Notes under the pieces: generated by a model | Database searches by the model: none | The model's input: the letters and a program-made list of their open reading frames with translations, nothing else | What the model was told of the DNA's origin: nothing | Assembly: GCA_005503085.1 (NCBI GenBank) | Contig: SCOI01000017.1 | Coordinates: 1 to 64,000, forward strand | DNA: 64,000 bases | Reading direction: 5' to 3' | From: Burkholderiales bacterium C2 | GTDB lineage: Bacteria > Pseudomonadota > Gammaproteobacteria > Burkholderiales > Burkholderiaceae_C | Translations under genes and position numbers: made by a program | In this document: piece by piece, positions 14,261-22,856 of the stretch | Numbering within the stretch: the first letter of the stretch is position 1 | How the letters are laid out: every line of letters starts with the position of its first letter

Positions 14261-16012
14261 TCAGGCGGCTTGGGTGGCGGCCATCTCGCGGCCGATGTCG
14301 TCATAGACGCTGCCGGTGTCGCTCGTGACGCCTGCCATGGCACGGGAGACGGCGATGATGGTGGCGACGGCTGCGTCGATCTTCTTGTCGGCACTGCCCT
14401 TGCGGGGGAAGACGTTCTCGTTGCGGTCTTCCTGGACCTCGACGTTGCTGAACATCCAGACGGTGGCCGGGTTGTCGTCGTGGTGGAAGCGGCCCGCGTC
14501 GACCAGCGCGGAGATAACCTTCATGGCCTCGCTGAGGTTGCGCGTGGTCATCGGCACATCGACGACGGTGAACCCATCGGCCTGCAACGCCGGCGCGATC
14601 TCGCGCGAGCCCCAGGCATCCATGGCGACTTCGCTGATGGGGTGCAGCTCGGCGTCGGCCTGGACGTCTTCCTTGATCTGGTTCAGGTCGATCATGTTGC
14701 CCGGCGTGCGCACCAGGGCGCCGGCCTCGACCCAGCCACGGTAGTGCTCGTTCTCCGGCTTGTCGATGGTGTCGCCCGGCAGGTAGTGGCGGCTGAACAG
14801 GTAGTAGTGCGTCTGCAGCTGACCGCCCTCCCCCGTGGGCTCTTCGCGCCTGAAGAGCTTCATCTTGCTGGCGATGTCGATCTTGCTGGCCAGGTCGAGG
14901 CCGAGGGTGGCGGCCTCGCGCAAGAAGTCCTGGATGTCGAGCGCCGCGTTGCCGCAGTTCTGGAGGTTCTGCAGGTTGAGCCACGGCGAGGCGGCATTGA
15001 CCCAGATGTTGAGGTGCTTGGTCTTGAAGACGGCCTGCTTGCGCGGGTCGTTCAGCGCGTCCTGCAGCTGGGCCAGCAGGAAGTCGGCGTTCACGCTGAC
15101 GCCGAAATTGGGATTGGCCTTGCGCAGGCTGGAGAGGTGCGTCCAGTCGTCGCCCTTGTCGACGGTGTAGATGAGGCCGAAGCGGCGCTCGTCAACGATG
15201 ACGCCTTCGAGCACCTTCTGCAGCGTGCCCTGGTGCACGAAGCAAGGCCCGCCGATGTTGGCGCCCGCCGTGGTGATCATCAGCAGCATCGGTTGGCTGC
15301 GCGCGCCCATGCCGGTCTTCATGGTGTCGTAAAGGTCGGCTGTGTTGTGCTCGTGGTACTCGTCGACGATGGCGCAGCTGGGGCTGGCGCCGTCGCCTGG
15401 CTTGCCGATCACGGGCTCAAACTTGCTGTTGGTGTCGAGCACCGCCAGGTTGGATGCATTGGGCAGGACGCCGAAGTGCGCACGGAACTCTGGGCTCTTG
15501 CGGGCCATCAGCAGCGCTGGCTTGAACACCTCCATCGCCTGCTTCAGACTGGTGGCGCCGCTGTAGACCTCGGCGCCGTACTCGCCGTCCACCGCGAGCA
15601 TGAAGTTGCCGATCACGGCCGCCAGCGTGGACTTGGCGTTCTTTCGAGGCACGATCAGGTCGACGACGCGAAAGCGGCGCTTGCCGGTCTCCGCATGCAC
15701 CCAGCCGAAGGCGCAGACCAGGAAGAAGCACTGCCAGGGCTCCAGCTTGATGCGCTGGCCACGCGCGGCCCAGTCGCCCTTGATGTGAGGCTGCAGCTCG
15801 GCGAAGGTGCAGATGCGCACGGCCGGGTAGTACTGCTTGCCCTTGACATCGGTGAGCTGCGGGTTAAAGACGTAGGGGAAGTCATCGGTGCCCTGGCGGT
15901 CGAGGTCGTTGAGCTGCCGCTGGCAGGCCAGACGCACCCACTTGCACGCGGGAATGGTGCCGTCGAGCACATCCCTCGCGTACTGCAGCGCGATCGCAAC
16001 GTAGTCCTTCAT
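14261..16012 (-). CDS. Terminase large subunit
   Basis: A 583-residue packaging motor of the Terminase_1 (HK97/lambdoid TerL) family. N-terminal ATPase: adenine motif LEPWQCFFLVCAFGW, variant Walker A VPRKNAKST near residue 130, Walker B CAIVDEYHEH near 218, coupling motif LMITTAG. C-terminal nuclease domain carries MAMDAWGSREIAP-like and DKKIDAAVATIIAVSRAM. It works with the small subunit encoded 3 nt upstream and the HNH protein before it. Together with P27-type small subunit and HNH gene, this favours cos-type packaging. Confidence 0.95.
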   Translation of the reverse strand: MKDYVAIALQYARDVLDGTIPACKWVRLACQRQLNDLDRQGTDDFPYVFNPQLTDVKGKQYYPAVRICTFAELQPHIKGDWAARGQRIKLEPWQCFFLVCAFGWVHAETGKRRFRVVDLIVPRKNAKSTLAAVIGNFMLAVDGEYGAEVYSGATSLKQAMEVFKPALLMARKSPEFRAHFGVLPNASNLAVLDTNSKFEPVIGKPGDGASPSCAIVDEYHEHNTADLYDTMKTGMGARSQPMLLMITTAGANIGGPCFVHQGTLQKVLEGVIVDERRFGLIYTVDKGDDWTHLSSLRKANPNFGVSVNADFLLAQLQDALNDPRKQAVFKTKHLNIWVNAASPWLNLQNLQNCGNAALDIQDFLREAATLGLDLASKIDIASKMKLFRREEPTGEGGQLQTHYYLFSRHYLPGDTIDKPENEHYRGWVEAGALVRTPGNMIDLNQIKEDVQADAELHPISEVAMDAWGSREIAPALQADGFTVVDVPMTTRNLSEAMKVISALVDAGRFHHDDNPATVWMFSNVEVQEDRNENVFPRKGSADKKIDAAVATIIAVSRAMAGVTSDTGSVYDDIGREMAATQAA

Positions 16013-16015
16013 GGC

Positions 16016-16579
16016 CTAGAGGGAGCCGTATCCGCCGGACTGCGCTACGGGCGTGTCGTCTTCTCCGTCACCGAAGAGCTGCGACTGACGGTTGTTGCTC
16101 TGCTGGACCTTGCCGCGACTGCAAGGCTCCAGGCCGAACGCGCCCAGGTACTTGTTGACCTGCTCCATCGCGCGGTTGGCAATGACCCAATGCGGCGAGT
16201 AGCCGACATGGCCGTTGGGCGTCGGCACGGTGACCCCGTCGCCGCCTGTCCACATCTCGCCCTTCGCCTCGGCTTCGGCGCGCTTGGTGGCCGCCTCATC
16301 CATCGCGCGCGTCAGTTGCTCCTCAGCCCACACCCAACGCGCGTAGCACTGGCAGTACAGCGCGAGCGCCGAGCGATCGAGTTTGCTGATGAGGCCGTAG
16401 CGATCCAGCTCGGGCGTGATGCGCTTCCACTCCTTCTTCGCGGCGGGCCAGAGGTGGCGCGGGCAATCGGGTATCTCGACCTGCGGCTGGAAGCTGTCCA
16501 TCAGATCTGTCGCCGACAGCTTTGACGGGTTGCCACGGATCATGTGGACGTTCGACGGCAGAGGGCGGCGCCCCATCAC
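16016..16579 (-). CDS. Terminase small subunit, P27 family
   Basis: A 187-residue DNA-recognition subunit of terminase. Features of the P27 family: a start with GRRPLPSNVHMIRGNPSK, CPRHLWPAAKKEWKRITPEL near residue 40, DRSALALYCQCYARW, and a C-terminal FGLEPCSRGKVQ-type end. Start overlaps the HNH stop by 4 nt. Confidence 0.93.
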   Translation of the reverse strand: MMGRRPLPSNVHMIRGNPSKLSATDLMDSFQPQVEIPDCPRHLWPAAKKEWKRITPELDRYGLISKLDRSALALYCQCYARWVWAEEQLTRAMDEAATKRAEAEAKGEMWTGGDGVTVPTPNGHVGYSPHWVIANRAMEQVNKYLGAFGLEPCSRGKVQQSNNRQSQLFGDGEDDTPVAQSGGYGSL

Positions 16580-17172
16580 GCAACCCCTTCCGCGTCACCG
16601 GGGATACCCCCCCCGGTCGAATTTCCCGCTCGCAAAAGTTTGCCTAACCGATCGGTCCGGAGCGACGAGACCCCAGACTTTTCACCCCCCCCTGCCTGCT
16701 GGCCTCCGGCTCCGGGTGCACCACGGACGGGTGCAGCCGGGCCGGAGGGCTTGCCGACGGTCGCTGCGGGGGGTGTATCGGTGGCAGGCACGATGCCGCG
16801 CGCAGCGGCGGCCTCGGCCAAGGTCTTGATGCGATGGCAGTCGCGGTTGATCCACTGCAGGTTGACGTCATCGTCAACGCCAGCGAGCGAGCCGTAGGTG
16901 CGCTGCCAGACGGCCTTGCTGATCTTGTGGTCGCACTCATGCCCAGCGTGCACGATGCCCAACGGCAGGCAGGGCTCGCACAGGCCAGCAGCTCGCTGCT
17001 TGATGCGCTCGCGCTTGCTGTCCCACTCCGATCCGTAGCCGCGCTTGTGGCGGCTGCCGCGCCGGCTGTCGGCAAAGCTGCCGTCCTTGATCTTGTGGGC
17101 CATGCAGCGGCTTGACCCGTCATAGACGAGCGCCCTGCATTTGATGCAGGGCTTAGGAGCTGCGGATGGCAT
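16576..17172 (-). CDS. HNH endonuclease, terminase-associated
   Basis: A 198-residue protein. N-terminal zinc knuckle KPCIKCRALV, then RRGSRHKRGYGSEWDSKRE, typical for phage HNH proteins next to P27 terminases. The HNH core is complete: CEPCLPLG, then HECDHKISK (His and Asp-His), VNLQWINRDCHRIKT. The C-terminal 60 residues are Pro/Gly-rich and probably disordered. Such enzymes nick DNA to help TerL cut cos ends. The ATG at 17172 was chosen because upstream in-frame sequence is a hairpin. First gene of the late operon. Confidence 0.9.
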   Translation of the reverse strand: MPSAAPKPCIKCRALVYDGSSRCMAHKIKDGSFADSRRGSRHKRGYGSEWDSKRERIKQRAAGLCEPCLPLGIVHAGHECDHKISKAVWQRTYGSLAGVDDDVNLQWINRDCHRIKTLAEAAAARGIVPATDTPPAATVGKPSGPAAPVRGAPGAGGQQAGGGEKSGVSSLRTDRLGKLLRAGNSTGGGIPGDAEGVA

Positions 17173-17190
17173 TGAGGTGGGGCAGATGTG

Positions 17191-17218
17191 CAAACGCCCA
17201 CCGAGTGGCGGGCGTTTG
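17191..17218 (-). terminator. GC-rich hairpin in front of the late operon
   Basis: CAAACGCCC (17191-17199) pairs with GGGCGTTTG (17210-17218), extended inward with a mismatch. It lies between the Q-like gene and the HNH gene in the direction of late transcription. There is no long U-run, so it could need other factors. It is where a late antiterminator would act. Confidence 0.5.
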
Positions 17219-17304
17219 ATGTGGCGCTGTCGAGTGACAGATCGCCGAGAGTGCCTGAAATGTAGCAGCAAACAATAACGCGTAAAACTCTTTTTTGCAG
17301 GCGG

Positions 17305-17655
17305 CTATCCGAACAGGATTCGGCGCAGCTCGCGGTGTGCAAACGTCACCCGAGCCAGCACGGTGCTGTCGGCGCAGTCGAGCCGCTCGGCCTGCTGGGC
17401 AATCGACAGAGCAGGCCGCTGGACGTAGTGCACCACCAGCGTGTTGCGAATCCGCTGGCTCAGCTGAGTGATAGCTCGGTGCGTGGCCTGGGCGGTGCTG
17501 TGCCTGGATGTCTTCATGGTGGGCGTCATGCCCGGGGTCGGCGGCATCCAGTCGGCTGACAGCACCGACATCGTGCTGTAGCCAGATCCATCGCCCACCT
17601 TGACCCACTGCGCCCACTCGATCAGCAGCGCCTCGATCCGATCATCCTTTCCCAT
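17305..17655 (-). CDS. Late-gene regulator, antiterminator Q-like (tentative)
   Basis: A 116-residue protein starting MGKDDRIEALLIEWAQWVKV. The C-terminal half has a helix-turn-helix resembling sigma-70 region 4 (AQQAERLDCADSTVLARVTF) followed by AHRELRRILFG, as seen in Q-type antiterminators and ArpU/DUF1133-like late regulators. It sits between replication and packaging genes, exactly where such regulators are found. GGAAGG lies upstream of the ATG at 17655. Homology was not tested, so only the regulatory role is proposed. Confidence 0.55.
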   Translation of the reverse strand: MGKDDRIEALLIEWAQWVKVGDGSGYSTMSVLSADWMPPTPGMTPTMKTSRHSTAQATHRAITQLSQRIRNTLVVHYVQRPALSIAQQAERLDCADSTVLARVTFAHRELRRILFG

Positions 17656-17701
17656 CTCAACCTTCCCTTCTCTTTCAAAAAACAAAACGCATGGAGGTAG
17701 G

Positions 17702-17923
17702 TGTTGCGCCTGTTGCGAGCGCTGTTGCGCCGCTAGGCCGCGCCGTTGCTTGTGTTGCGCCGTTTCGAGGGGGTCGCACACATGAGAGATAAGCAGCAAG
17801 ACACGCCAACACACATCAGTGCACCAACACGCCCGGGCGCGCACACACGCGAGGGGCTCGAAACAGCGCAACACAAGCAACGGCGCGGGTTTGCGGCGCA
17901 ACAGCCGGCGCAACAGGCGAAAC
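17702..17923. repeat. Long imperfect inverted repeat with repeated TGTTGCGC octamers
   Basis: The arm 17703-17775 is nearly the reverse complement of 17852-17923 over about 70 nt, with about 76 nt between. The octamer TGTTGCGC is at 17702, 17723 and 17753 (one-base variant at 17711), and its complement GCGCAACA at 17866, 17896 and 17908, in mirror-image spacing. No gene lies in 17656-17925. Position next to the primase gene makes a replication origin the first guess; a structured RNA is an alternative. Confidence 0.85.
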
Positions 17924-17925
17924 AG

Positions 17926-20640
17926 TCATGGCGGTTCGGGCCGCTCATCCCCGCCGCCATCCAGGCGGGAGGGCCGCAAGAAGCCCTTCAGCACCGCCTC
18001 AAACTCATCGATGCACTCGCGGGCCCAGCCGCCCTCGGTCGGCGCCTCGGCCTTCTCCTGCTCGGTGGCGTCATCGGGTGGCGGCAGCTCGCGGAAGCCA
18101 CAGCCCCGAGGAATCCAGCAGCGATAGGACTTGCGGCCCGTCACAGCCGCCTCGTGCGGCACCTGCACCGTCTTGACCCTGAACGGCGGATCCAGCCGCT
18201 TGCCCTCGGCATCGCGCTCGATCCGCTCCATCGCGAAGCGCGAGGCCTGCAGCGTGAACTCGGCCTGCTTGGGGTAGTAGCGCTCGCCGGTGCTGTCGCT
18301 CCAGCGGCGAAAGGCGCGGTACAGCTGCTCGGTGCTGCACACCCGCATGGGCAGCGGCAGATAGCCGCCTAGCCACTCATGCATGAAGCGCTCGGCTGGC
18401 TTGTAGCCCAGCTCGATCAGCGCCTCTTTCGCCTTCGTCAGCGGCGGCTTGGTGTGGCGATTGAAGTCCTGCAGATCCAGCGTCTGCAGATAGTGCAAAA
18501 AGCGCCGCGCCCCGCCGGCCGCCAAGAACTCACGCACCCGCGCGTACAGATCGCCGTCCTCGGCCACCGGCGTATAGATCACCATGAAGCGCCGGTCCCC
18601 GGCCTCCAGCGCCAGCGGCTGGCTCTCGTTGGAGAGAAAGATCAGGTTCGCGTGATTGCTCTCCCAGCGCGTGTCCGCGTGCATGGCGCGGATCGGGATC
18701 TTGGTCTCCTGCGTGATGATCCACTTGAGCCGGTTCTTCGTGTGGTACATCTCCTGCCGGCTCACGACCTCGTCGCCGATGATCAGCATCTTGCCGCTCA
18801 ACCAGGTGTTGTATCGCTCCTCCAGCTCGGTCTGGCCGACCATCACGCCGTACTCGCCATACATGTCGCGCAGCACGTCGAAGAACAGGTTCTTGCCCGT
18901 GCCCTGCGGCCCGTGGAACACCAGCGCCGTCGTCATCTTGGCGCCGATCTGCTGCAGCGGCAGCGCACACCAGCGCATCACCCAGTCGGCGATATCCTCG
19001 GGCCCCATGCCCGGCGCCTCGCTGGTGGCGCACAGATGCCGCAGCAGCTCCTGCATCACCGCGTAGTCGCCCTCCTCGGGCTCTGATGGCAAGCCGCCGA
19101 ATAGGTTCAGACAATCGGCCGGCAGCTCCTGCCCCGGCTCAAACATCACCTGCTCGCCATAGATCACCCGGCGGTCCGGGCTGTTCATCCAGATCCGCAC
19201 CGCGTCCGACCCGAACGTGTGCCGCAGGTTCGCGATCTCGATGGACTCGCGGCGCGCCAGATCCCACGCGATCTTCGAGCCGTACTGATACGCGAACCCC
19301 GCACGCAGTGCCTCCAGGTTCGCCTGGACATGCTTGGGCAGCGGACCCCGTCCCTTGCCGCCGCCGCCCGCCTGCGCGCCCGCTTCCTGGCCTGCATCAG
19401 CCTCTTCGGCCGCCTCCCCTCCCCCGCCCGAGCGTGCGTGCGCCGCGTTTTTGCCGAGGGGGGTGGGGGGAGGATCTGGCCGCCCGTCCGACCCAGCCCC
19501 CGCCGCGCCCTCGGCCGGCGGCTCAGGGCGCGACGCCGAGGCGGGGCGCTGCGGCCGCCGGCTGATGTCGACGCCCACGCGCTGGGCCAGCCAGTGCAGC
19601 GCTTCTCGGGGCGTCATGTGGCCGAACTTGACGACGACATCGATCGCCGTCATGTTGCCGATGGTCGTCCCCTCCACACCGGTGCCGAAGTCCCTGATTC
19701 CGCCTGGCATGATGCCGAGATCCTCTTGCAGCTCTCGGCCCAAGCTCGCAGAGCTGATGCGGTAGCCGTCGCCCTTGTACTTGGTGGAGTAGGGCCTGGC
19801 CCCGGGAAACAGTTCAGGCACCCACGCAGACAGACGCAGCATCGCCTCGGCATTGACGCGCTTGAAGTCGCTTTCCCCATCCGCAGCCGCTGAGCTGGGC
19901 GCCGGTGCAGCGCGCACAGGCGGGGCCGATTTCGCCGACTGCCCATCGGCTGCTGCGGCTCGCAGCGCTGCCGCCTCAGCCTTGGCCTTCTCATTGGCCT
20001 GCTCGCACATGCCGCGCATCACGGCCAGCGCTTCATGGTCCGCAGGCTCCGGCTCGGCTGGGCGGCCGCTCCAAGCCTCGCCGGTGCAGATGAAGTACTG
20101 CCGGCCACAATAGACCTCAAGGCCAATCGCGTCGGACTTGAAGCCCTCAACCTGGCCGGTCATGATGATGTGCATGCCCGTGCCGCTGACGCTGCGCTCG
20201 GTGAAGCCACTGCACATCTTCATGACCAGCAGCGCCCGAGGCGAAATCTCGCCCGTCTCCAGGTCAACGGCGCCATCGATGTCCACACCGATCAACCCAT
20301 CACCTGGCAAGAACGCGAAGCCGATGCCGTGCCAGCTCGGTTGCGCCTCGATGGCAGCCAACGCAGCCTCGAAGCCGACCAACGCCGCCCGGTCCAGCTC
20401 GTGGCCCTGCTCCACTTGCGGCTGCGCGTCGGTAGCCTTGCCATCACGAGGCTTGCCGTTCGGCCAACCGCGAGCGTGCCCGTTCGTGTAGAACGGCACC
20501 TTGGCCGGCTTGGGCACCTTCGGCTTCTTGATGAACTTCCACACCAGCCACTGCGGCCGGCTCTTCATCGCCACCGGCAAGGCGTGCAAACGCTCAATCA
20601 GCGCAGCACGCTGCGCCCTCAACTCATCTTTGGTGGGCAT
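17926..20640 (-). CDS. Phage primase-helicase (PrimPol-like N-terminus, DUF5906-type helicase)
   Basis: A 904-residue replication protein. N-terminal primase-polymerase-like domain: FAFLPGDGLIGVDIDGA (acidic residues about 125-133), then FTERSVSGTGMHIIMTG, as in archaeo-eukaryotic-type phage primases. A linker of about residues 230-470 is Ala/Pro/Gly-rich. The helicase half has Walker A GPQGTGKN at about 574-581, MLIIGDEVVSRQEM as Walker B, IRAMHADTRWESNHANLIFL and the sensor LSNESQPLALEAGDRRF, the DUF5906 pattern. A C-terminal winged segment (EQLYRAFRRW) follows. It is the main replication gene; the iteron-bearing inverted repeat starts just after its stop. Confidence 0.9.
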   Translation of the reverse strand: MPTKDELRAQRAALIERLHALPVAMKSRPQWLVWKFIKKPKVPKPAKVPFYTNGHARGWPNGKPRDGKATDAQPQVEQGHELDRAALVGFEAALAAIEAQPSWHGIGFAFLPGDGLIGVDIDGAVDLETGEISPRALLVMKMCSGFTERSVSGTGMHIIMTGQVEGFKSDAIGLEVYCGRQYFICTGEAWSGRPAEPEPADHEALAVMRGMCEQANEKAKAEAAALRAAAADGQSAKSAPPVRAAPAPSSAAADGESDFKRVNAEAMLRLSAWVPELFPGARPYSTKYKGDGYRISSASLGRELQEDLGIMPGGIRDFGTGVEGTTIGNMTAIDVVVKFGHMTPREALHWLAQRVGVDISRRPQRPASASRPEPPAEGAAGAGSDGRPDPPPTPLGKNAAHARSGGGGEAAEEADAGQEAGAQAGGGGKGRGPLPKHVQANLEALRAGFAYQYGSKIAWDLARRESIEIANLRHTFGSDAVRIWMNSPDRRVIYGEQVMFEPGQELPADCLNLFGGLPSEPEEGDYAVMQELLRHLCATSEAPGMGPEDIADWVMRWCALPLQQIGAKMTTALVFHGPQGTGKNLFFDVLRDMYGEYGVMVGQTELEERYNTWLSGKMLIIGDEVVSRQEMYHTKNRLKWIITQETKIPIRAMHADTRWESNHANLIFLSNESQPLALEAGDRRFMVIYTPVAEDGDLYARVREFLAAGGARRFLHYLQTLDLQDFNRHTKPPLTKAKEALIELGYKPAERFMHEWLGGYLPLPMRVCSTEQLYRAFRRWSDSTGERYYPKQAEFTLQASRFAMERIERDAEGKRLDPPFRVKTVQVPHEAAVTGRKSYRCWIPRGCGFRELPPPDDATEQEKAEAPTEGGWARECIDEFEAVLKGFLRPSRLDGGGDERPEPP

Positions 20641-20652
20641 AGGGTCAGCCGG

Positions 20653-20919
20653 TCAGCGCCGGGCTTGTTGTTTGGCCAGCACGCCGAGGCGGTGCTGGTG
20701 GTCCTCTCGGCAGTCCTCGTCGCAGTACACCGCCAGCGGCAGGCAGCGCTCGGCGCAGTTGCTGCAGATGCCCGGCACATCGCGCGGGTGCCTTGCGGCC
20801 AGCTGGCGCTGCCGCAAGAGTGCGGCCTTCAGGTTCTGCTGCTCGCGCAGCGTGGCCATGTCGTCAGGGCTCAGCCGCTCGGTGGTGTCGTGGCCCTCGG
20901 CCAGGTCGGCGCGGGTCAT
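20653..20919 (-). CDS. Small phage protein with C4 zinc-finger-like motif
   Basis: An 88-residue protein: helical N-terminus (MTRADLAEGHDTTERLSPDD) and C-terminal Cys cluster CSNCAERCLPLAVYCDEDC, similar in spacing to TraR/DksA-like fingers but with an extra Cys. Start overlaps the previous stop as ATGA. Possible transcription or primase partner; unproven. Confidence 0.65.
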   Translation of the reverse strand: MTRADLAEGHDTTERLSPDDMATLREQQNLKAALLRQRQLAARHPRDVPGICSNCAERCLPLAVYCDEDCREDHQHRLGVLAKQQARR

Positions 20920-21170
20920 GCGCGCACTTCGAGCGGCAGCGGCAACTGCACCGTACCGGGCAGCGCATAGACCGGCACCGGGCGCTTCACGCCGGGCTCG
21001 CGGCGGGGCTCCAGCTGCAGTGCCTTGCGGGCGCGCACCATGTTGTCCAGCGTGTGGCGCGTGGCGGCCAGGCCGGTGCAGGCCACGCGGGCCAGCTGGC
21101 GGGTGGTGCCGGGGCCGTGCTTGAACAGCGCGCGCCGGAGGGCGATATGGATCTCGCCGGCGGGCCTCAT
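20916..21170 (-). CDS. Small phage protein, possible winged-helix
   Basis: An 84-residue protein. The segment IALRRALFKHGPGTTRQLARV followed by CTGLAATRHTLDNMVRARK reads as a helix-turn-helix with a basic recognition helix, then a beta-wing (PVPVYALPGTVQL). This is the pattern of a winged DNA-binding domain. Overlaps both neighbours by 4 nt. Confidence 0.6.
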   Translation of the reverse strand: MRPAGEIHIALRRALFKHGPGTTRQLARVACTGLAATRHTLDNMVRARKALQLEPRREPGVKRPVPVYALPGTVQLPLPLEVRA

Positions 21171-21634
21171 GCGGCACCCCGCTCGGCTGCGGGCTTGCCC
21201 GCCTGGTGCAGTCCGGCCAGGTGGGCGCGCATGGCCTGCATCTGCGCGATCGCGGAGGCAAGCTCGTCGTCAACGGCCCGCAGCTCATTGGCCGTCACGC
21301 GGCCGTCGGCCAGCGTGCTGGTGCATTCGGTCAGAAACTCGCTGAACTCGCGCACCGTGCCGTTGATCAGCTGCGCGGCCTCGTCGGTGCTCAACGCCGC
21401 CGGGTTGCGCAGCAGCACATAGCCCAACACAGCAGCGTCCACCTGCAGCGCGCCATGGTCGCCCGTCTCCAACTGCAACTGCAGCGCCTCCTCGGGCGAG
21501 AAGAACTGCTTGCTGTCGTGCGGGTTCGCCTTGTGGCGCAGCGTGGTGGGGCTCATGTCCATCAGCGCGGCCAGCGCCGCCGTGCCGCCGGGATACTGGT
21601 CGACTGCCCGTTTCAGGGCCCGTGTGGTGTCCAT
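21167..21634 (-). CDS. Phage regulatory protein CII-like (CP76 family)
   Basis: A 155-residue regulator. The N-terminal HTH region MDTTRALKRAVDQYPGGTAA then LAALMDMSPTTLRHKANP fits the phage regulatory CII/CP76 family (PF06892), which activates repressor and lysogeny functions. SPEEALQLQLETGDHGAL is also typical. The GAGGAG Shine-Dalgarno 7 nt before the ATG at 21634 decides the start. It heads the leftward replication genes; a divergent gene starts 270 nt away. Confidence 0.75.
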   Translation of the reverse strand: MDTTRALKRAVDQYPGGTAALAALMDMSPTTLRHKANPHDSKQFFSPEEALQLQLETGDHGALQVDAAVLGYVLLRNPAALSTDEAAQLINGTVREFSEFLTECTSTLADGRVTANELRAVDDELASAIAQMQAMRAHLAGLHQAGKPAAERGAA

Positions 21635-21904
21635 CAGGAGACTCCTCGAAGCAAACCGCGCATGCCGCTGCTTTGCCCCGCCGCGATAGAGCGGCCAGAC
21701 TGCAAGGCATGCACCAAGGGAAGAACAAGAAAAGACCCACCCGCCTGCCGACGCGCCAAACAAACGCAGGGAGGGGTACGCCGCTGGCCAACCGGTGCCA
21801 GAGGCGAGCCGGCGAACTGCCAGCGGGTGGGGTAAAGGGGTGGGCGCCCCACCCTGGGGGATATGCTGTTGGCTCTCACACACAACAGCCCAAGGAGGGC
21901 ACCC
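21635..21904. promoter_or_regulatory. Divergent non-coding region between CII-like gene and a rightward small gene
   Basis: 270 nt without a convincing gene. It should hold the leftward promoter of the CII-like gene and a rightward promoter. Visible elements are a GC-rich palindrome (GGGTGG with CCACCC around 21839-21854) and TATGCT at 21862-21867 as a possible -10. I see no phage-operator half-site here. Confidence 0.45.
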
Positions 21905-22132
21905 ATGGAACACGAAAAAGAAGCCGCAGCCGATGCGCAAGGCCTGGTGCTGCAGGCACTGCTGACGGCATGCGCTCGGCGCATGCCGGGGCTCAGCGAC
22001 GAGCTGCTGACTTTGATCGAGGAACTCCGCCCAGCGCACGAAGCCCGGCTGGGCAGCGTCGATATGGGCCTGTATCGCGAGTGCCTCGAAGAGTGGAAGG
22101 GCGACATCTTCAATCTGCCCGGTCCACGCTGA
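21905..22132 (+). CDS. Small acidic phage protein of unknown function
   Basis: A 75-residue acidic helical protein (MEHEKEAAADAQGLVLQALL). An unusually strong AAGGAGG lies 6 nt before the ATG at 21905. It is on the opposite strand to its neighbours, ends overlapping the leftward gene 22110-22304 by 23 nt tail to tail, and so may be expressed separately, possibly in the lysogen. Confidence 0.65.
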   Translation: MEHEKEAAADAQGLVLQALLTACARRMPGLSDELLTLIEELRPAHEARLGSVDMGLYRECLEEWKGDIFNLPGPR

Positions 22133-22304
22133 CCGGCACCGGCACACCATTGGCGCGGAGCAGCGCCACCGCCCTCAGCACCATCGGCGACAGCAAATGC
22201 GCGGGCCGGTGTGCAAAACGCATCAACTTGCGCGCCTCTTGCACGCGGGCCTGTCGGCGCGCACGGTACTTCGGGTTCGGCTTGGCGATCTTGTCAGGCA
22301 GCAT
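22110..22304 (-). CDS. Small basic phage protein
   Basis: A 64-residue Arg-rich protein (MLPDKIAKPNPKYRARRQAR). Start overlaps the preceding stop by 11 nt. No domain recognised; part of the Cro-led leftward early operon. Confidence 0.55.
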   Translation of the reverse strand: MLPDKIAKPNPKYRARRQARVQEARKLMRFAHRPAHLLSPMVLRAVALLRANGVPVPVSVDRAD

Positions 22305-22530
22305 GAGGACGCTCCTCTGTGGTGGTCGTGGGTGGGGTTTCAGCCGGGCCGCACACCAGCTCCAGCCGGCGCACGCACTCGGACACCTGGCCCGCGTCGC
22401 GGATCAGGTAGCTGGCTTCGATCAGCGGCGGCTTGCCCGGCTGCAGCGTGAGGACCAGCTTGCTTAAGCCAGCCGTCTCGACGCCCAGCGCCTGGGCCAG
22501 CAGCGCGTTCGGGCTCGGCTTAGGCTGCAT
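22294..22530 (-). CDS. Small phage protein of unknown function
   Basis: A 78-residue protein (MQPKPSPNALLAQALGVETA) with a central beta pattern LSKLVLTLQPGKPPLIEASY. The ATG at 22530 overlaps the Cro-like gene stop by 11 nt and was chosen over an upstream in-frame GTG/ATG that lies deep inside that gene. Function unknown. Confidence 0.55.
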   Translation of the reverse strand: MQPKPSPNALLAQALGVETAGLSKLVLTLQPGKPPLIEASYLIRDAGQVSECVRRLELVCGPAETPPTTTTEERPHAA

Positions 22531-22843
22531 GGCGCGCCTCCTCTTCGGCCAGGGGGATGGGGGGAGCACCAGCTGGTGTCGCATCGTTTTGTATGACAAT
22601 CGCCCGGGCATTCACCATTTGATTGCGACGGGCGTCCCAGATCAAATGCCAGTCCTTCGGGCGCGTCACCGAGACTGGCACCAGGCCATTCGTCTCGATC
22701 TCTATCTGAGCCGCGAGAGCCGCACTTGCCACTCGCTGCTTGTAGGCAACATTGCGCAGGTGATTGATCGTCGTGCCGACGCGCACAGCAAACGGCTCGT
22801 GCTCCGCCGGGTCCAGCGTTTTCAGGTAGTCAAGCAGCTCCAT
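22520..22843 (-). CDS. Cro/YdaS-like helix-turn-helix regulator
   Basis: A 107-residue regulator. ELLDYLKTLDPAEHEPFAVR, then VGTTINHLRNVAYKQRVASA gives the HTH of YdaS/Cro-type phage regulators, and VPVSVTRPKDWHLIWDAR is the short motif that usually ends such domains. The ATG at 22843 was chosen: an upstream in-frame TTG at 22888 would lie within the operator. It is divergent from the CI-like repressor and heads the leftward early operon, the classic Cro position. Confidence 0.8.
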   Translation of the reverse strand: MELLDYLKTLDPAEHEPFAVRVGTTINHLRNVAYKQRVASAALAAQIEIETNGLVPVSVTRPKDWHLIWDARRNQMVNARAIVIQNDATPAGAPPIPLAEEEARHAA

Positions 22844-22856
22844 AGTGGAGCGGATT

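Noticed and set aside
14171-16525. 784-codon rightward frame opposite the terminase genes
   Set aside because: Antisense of clear terminase large and small subunit genes.
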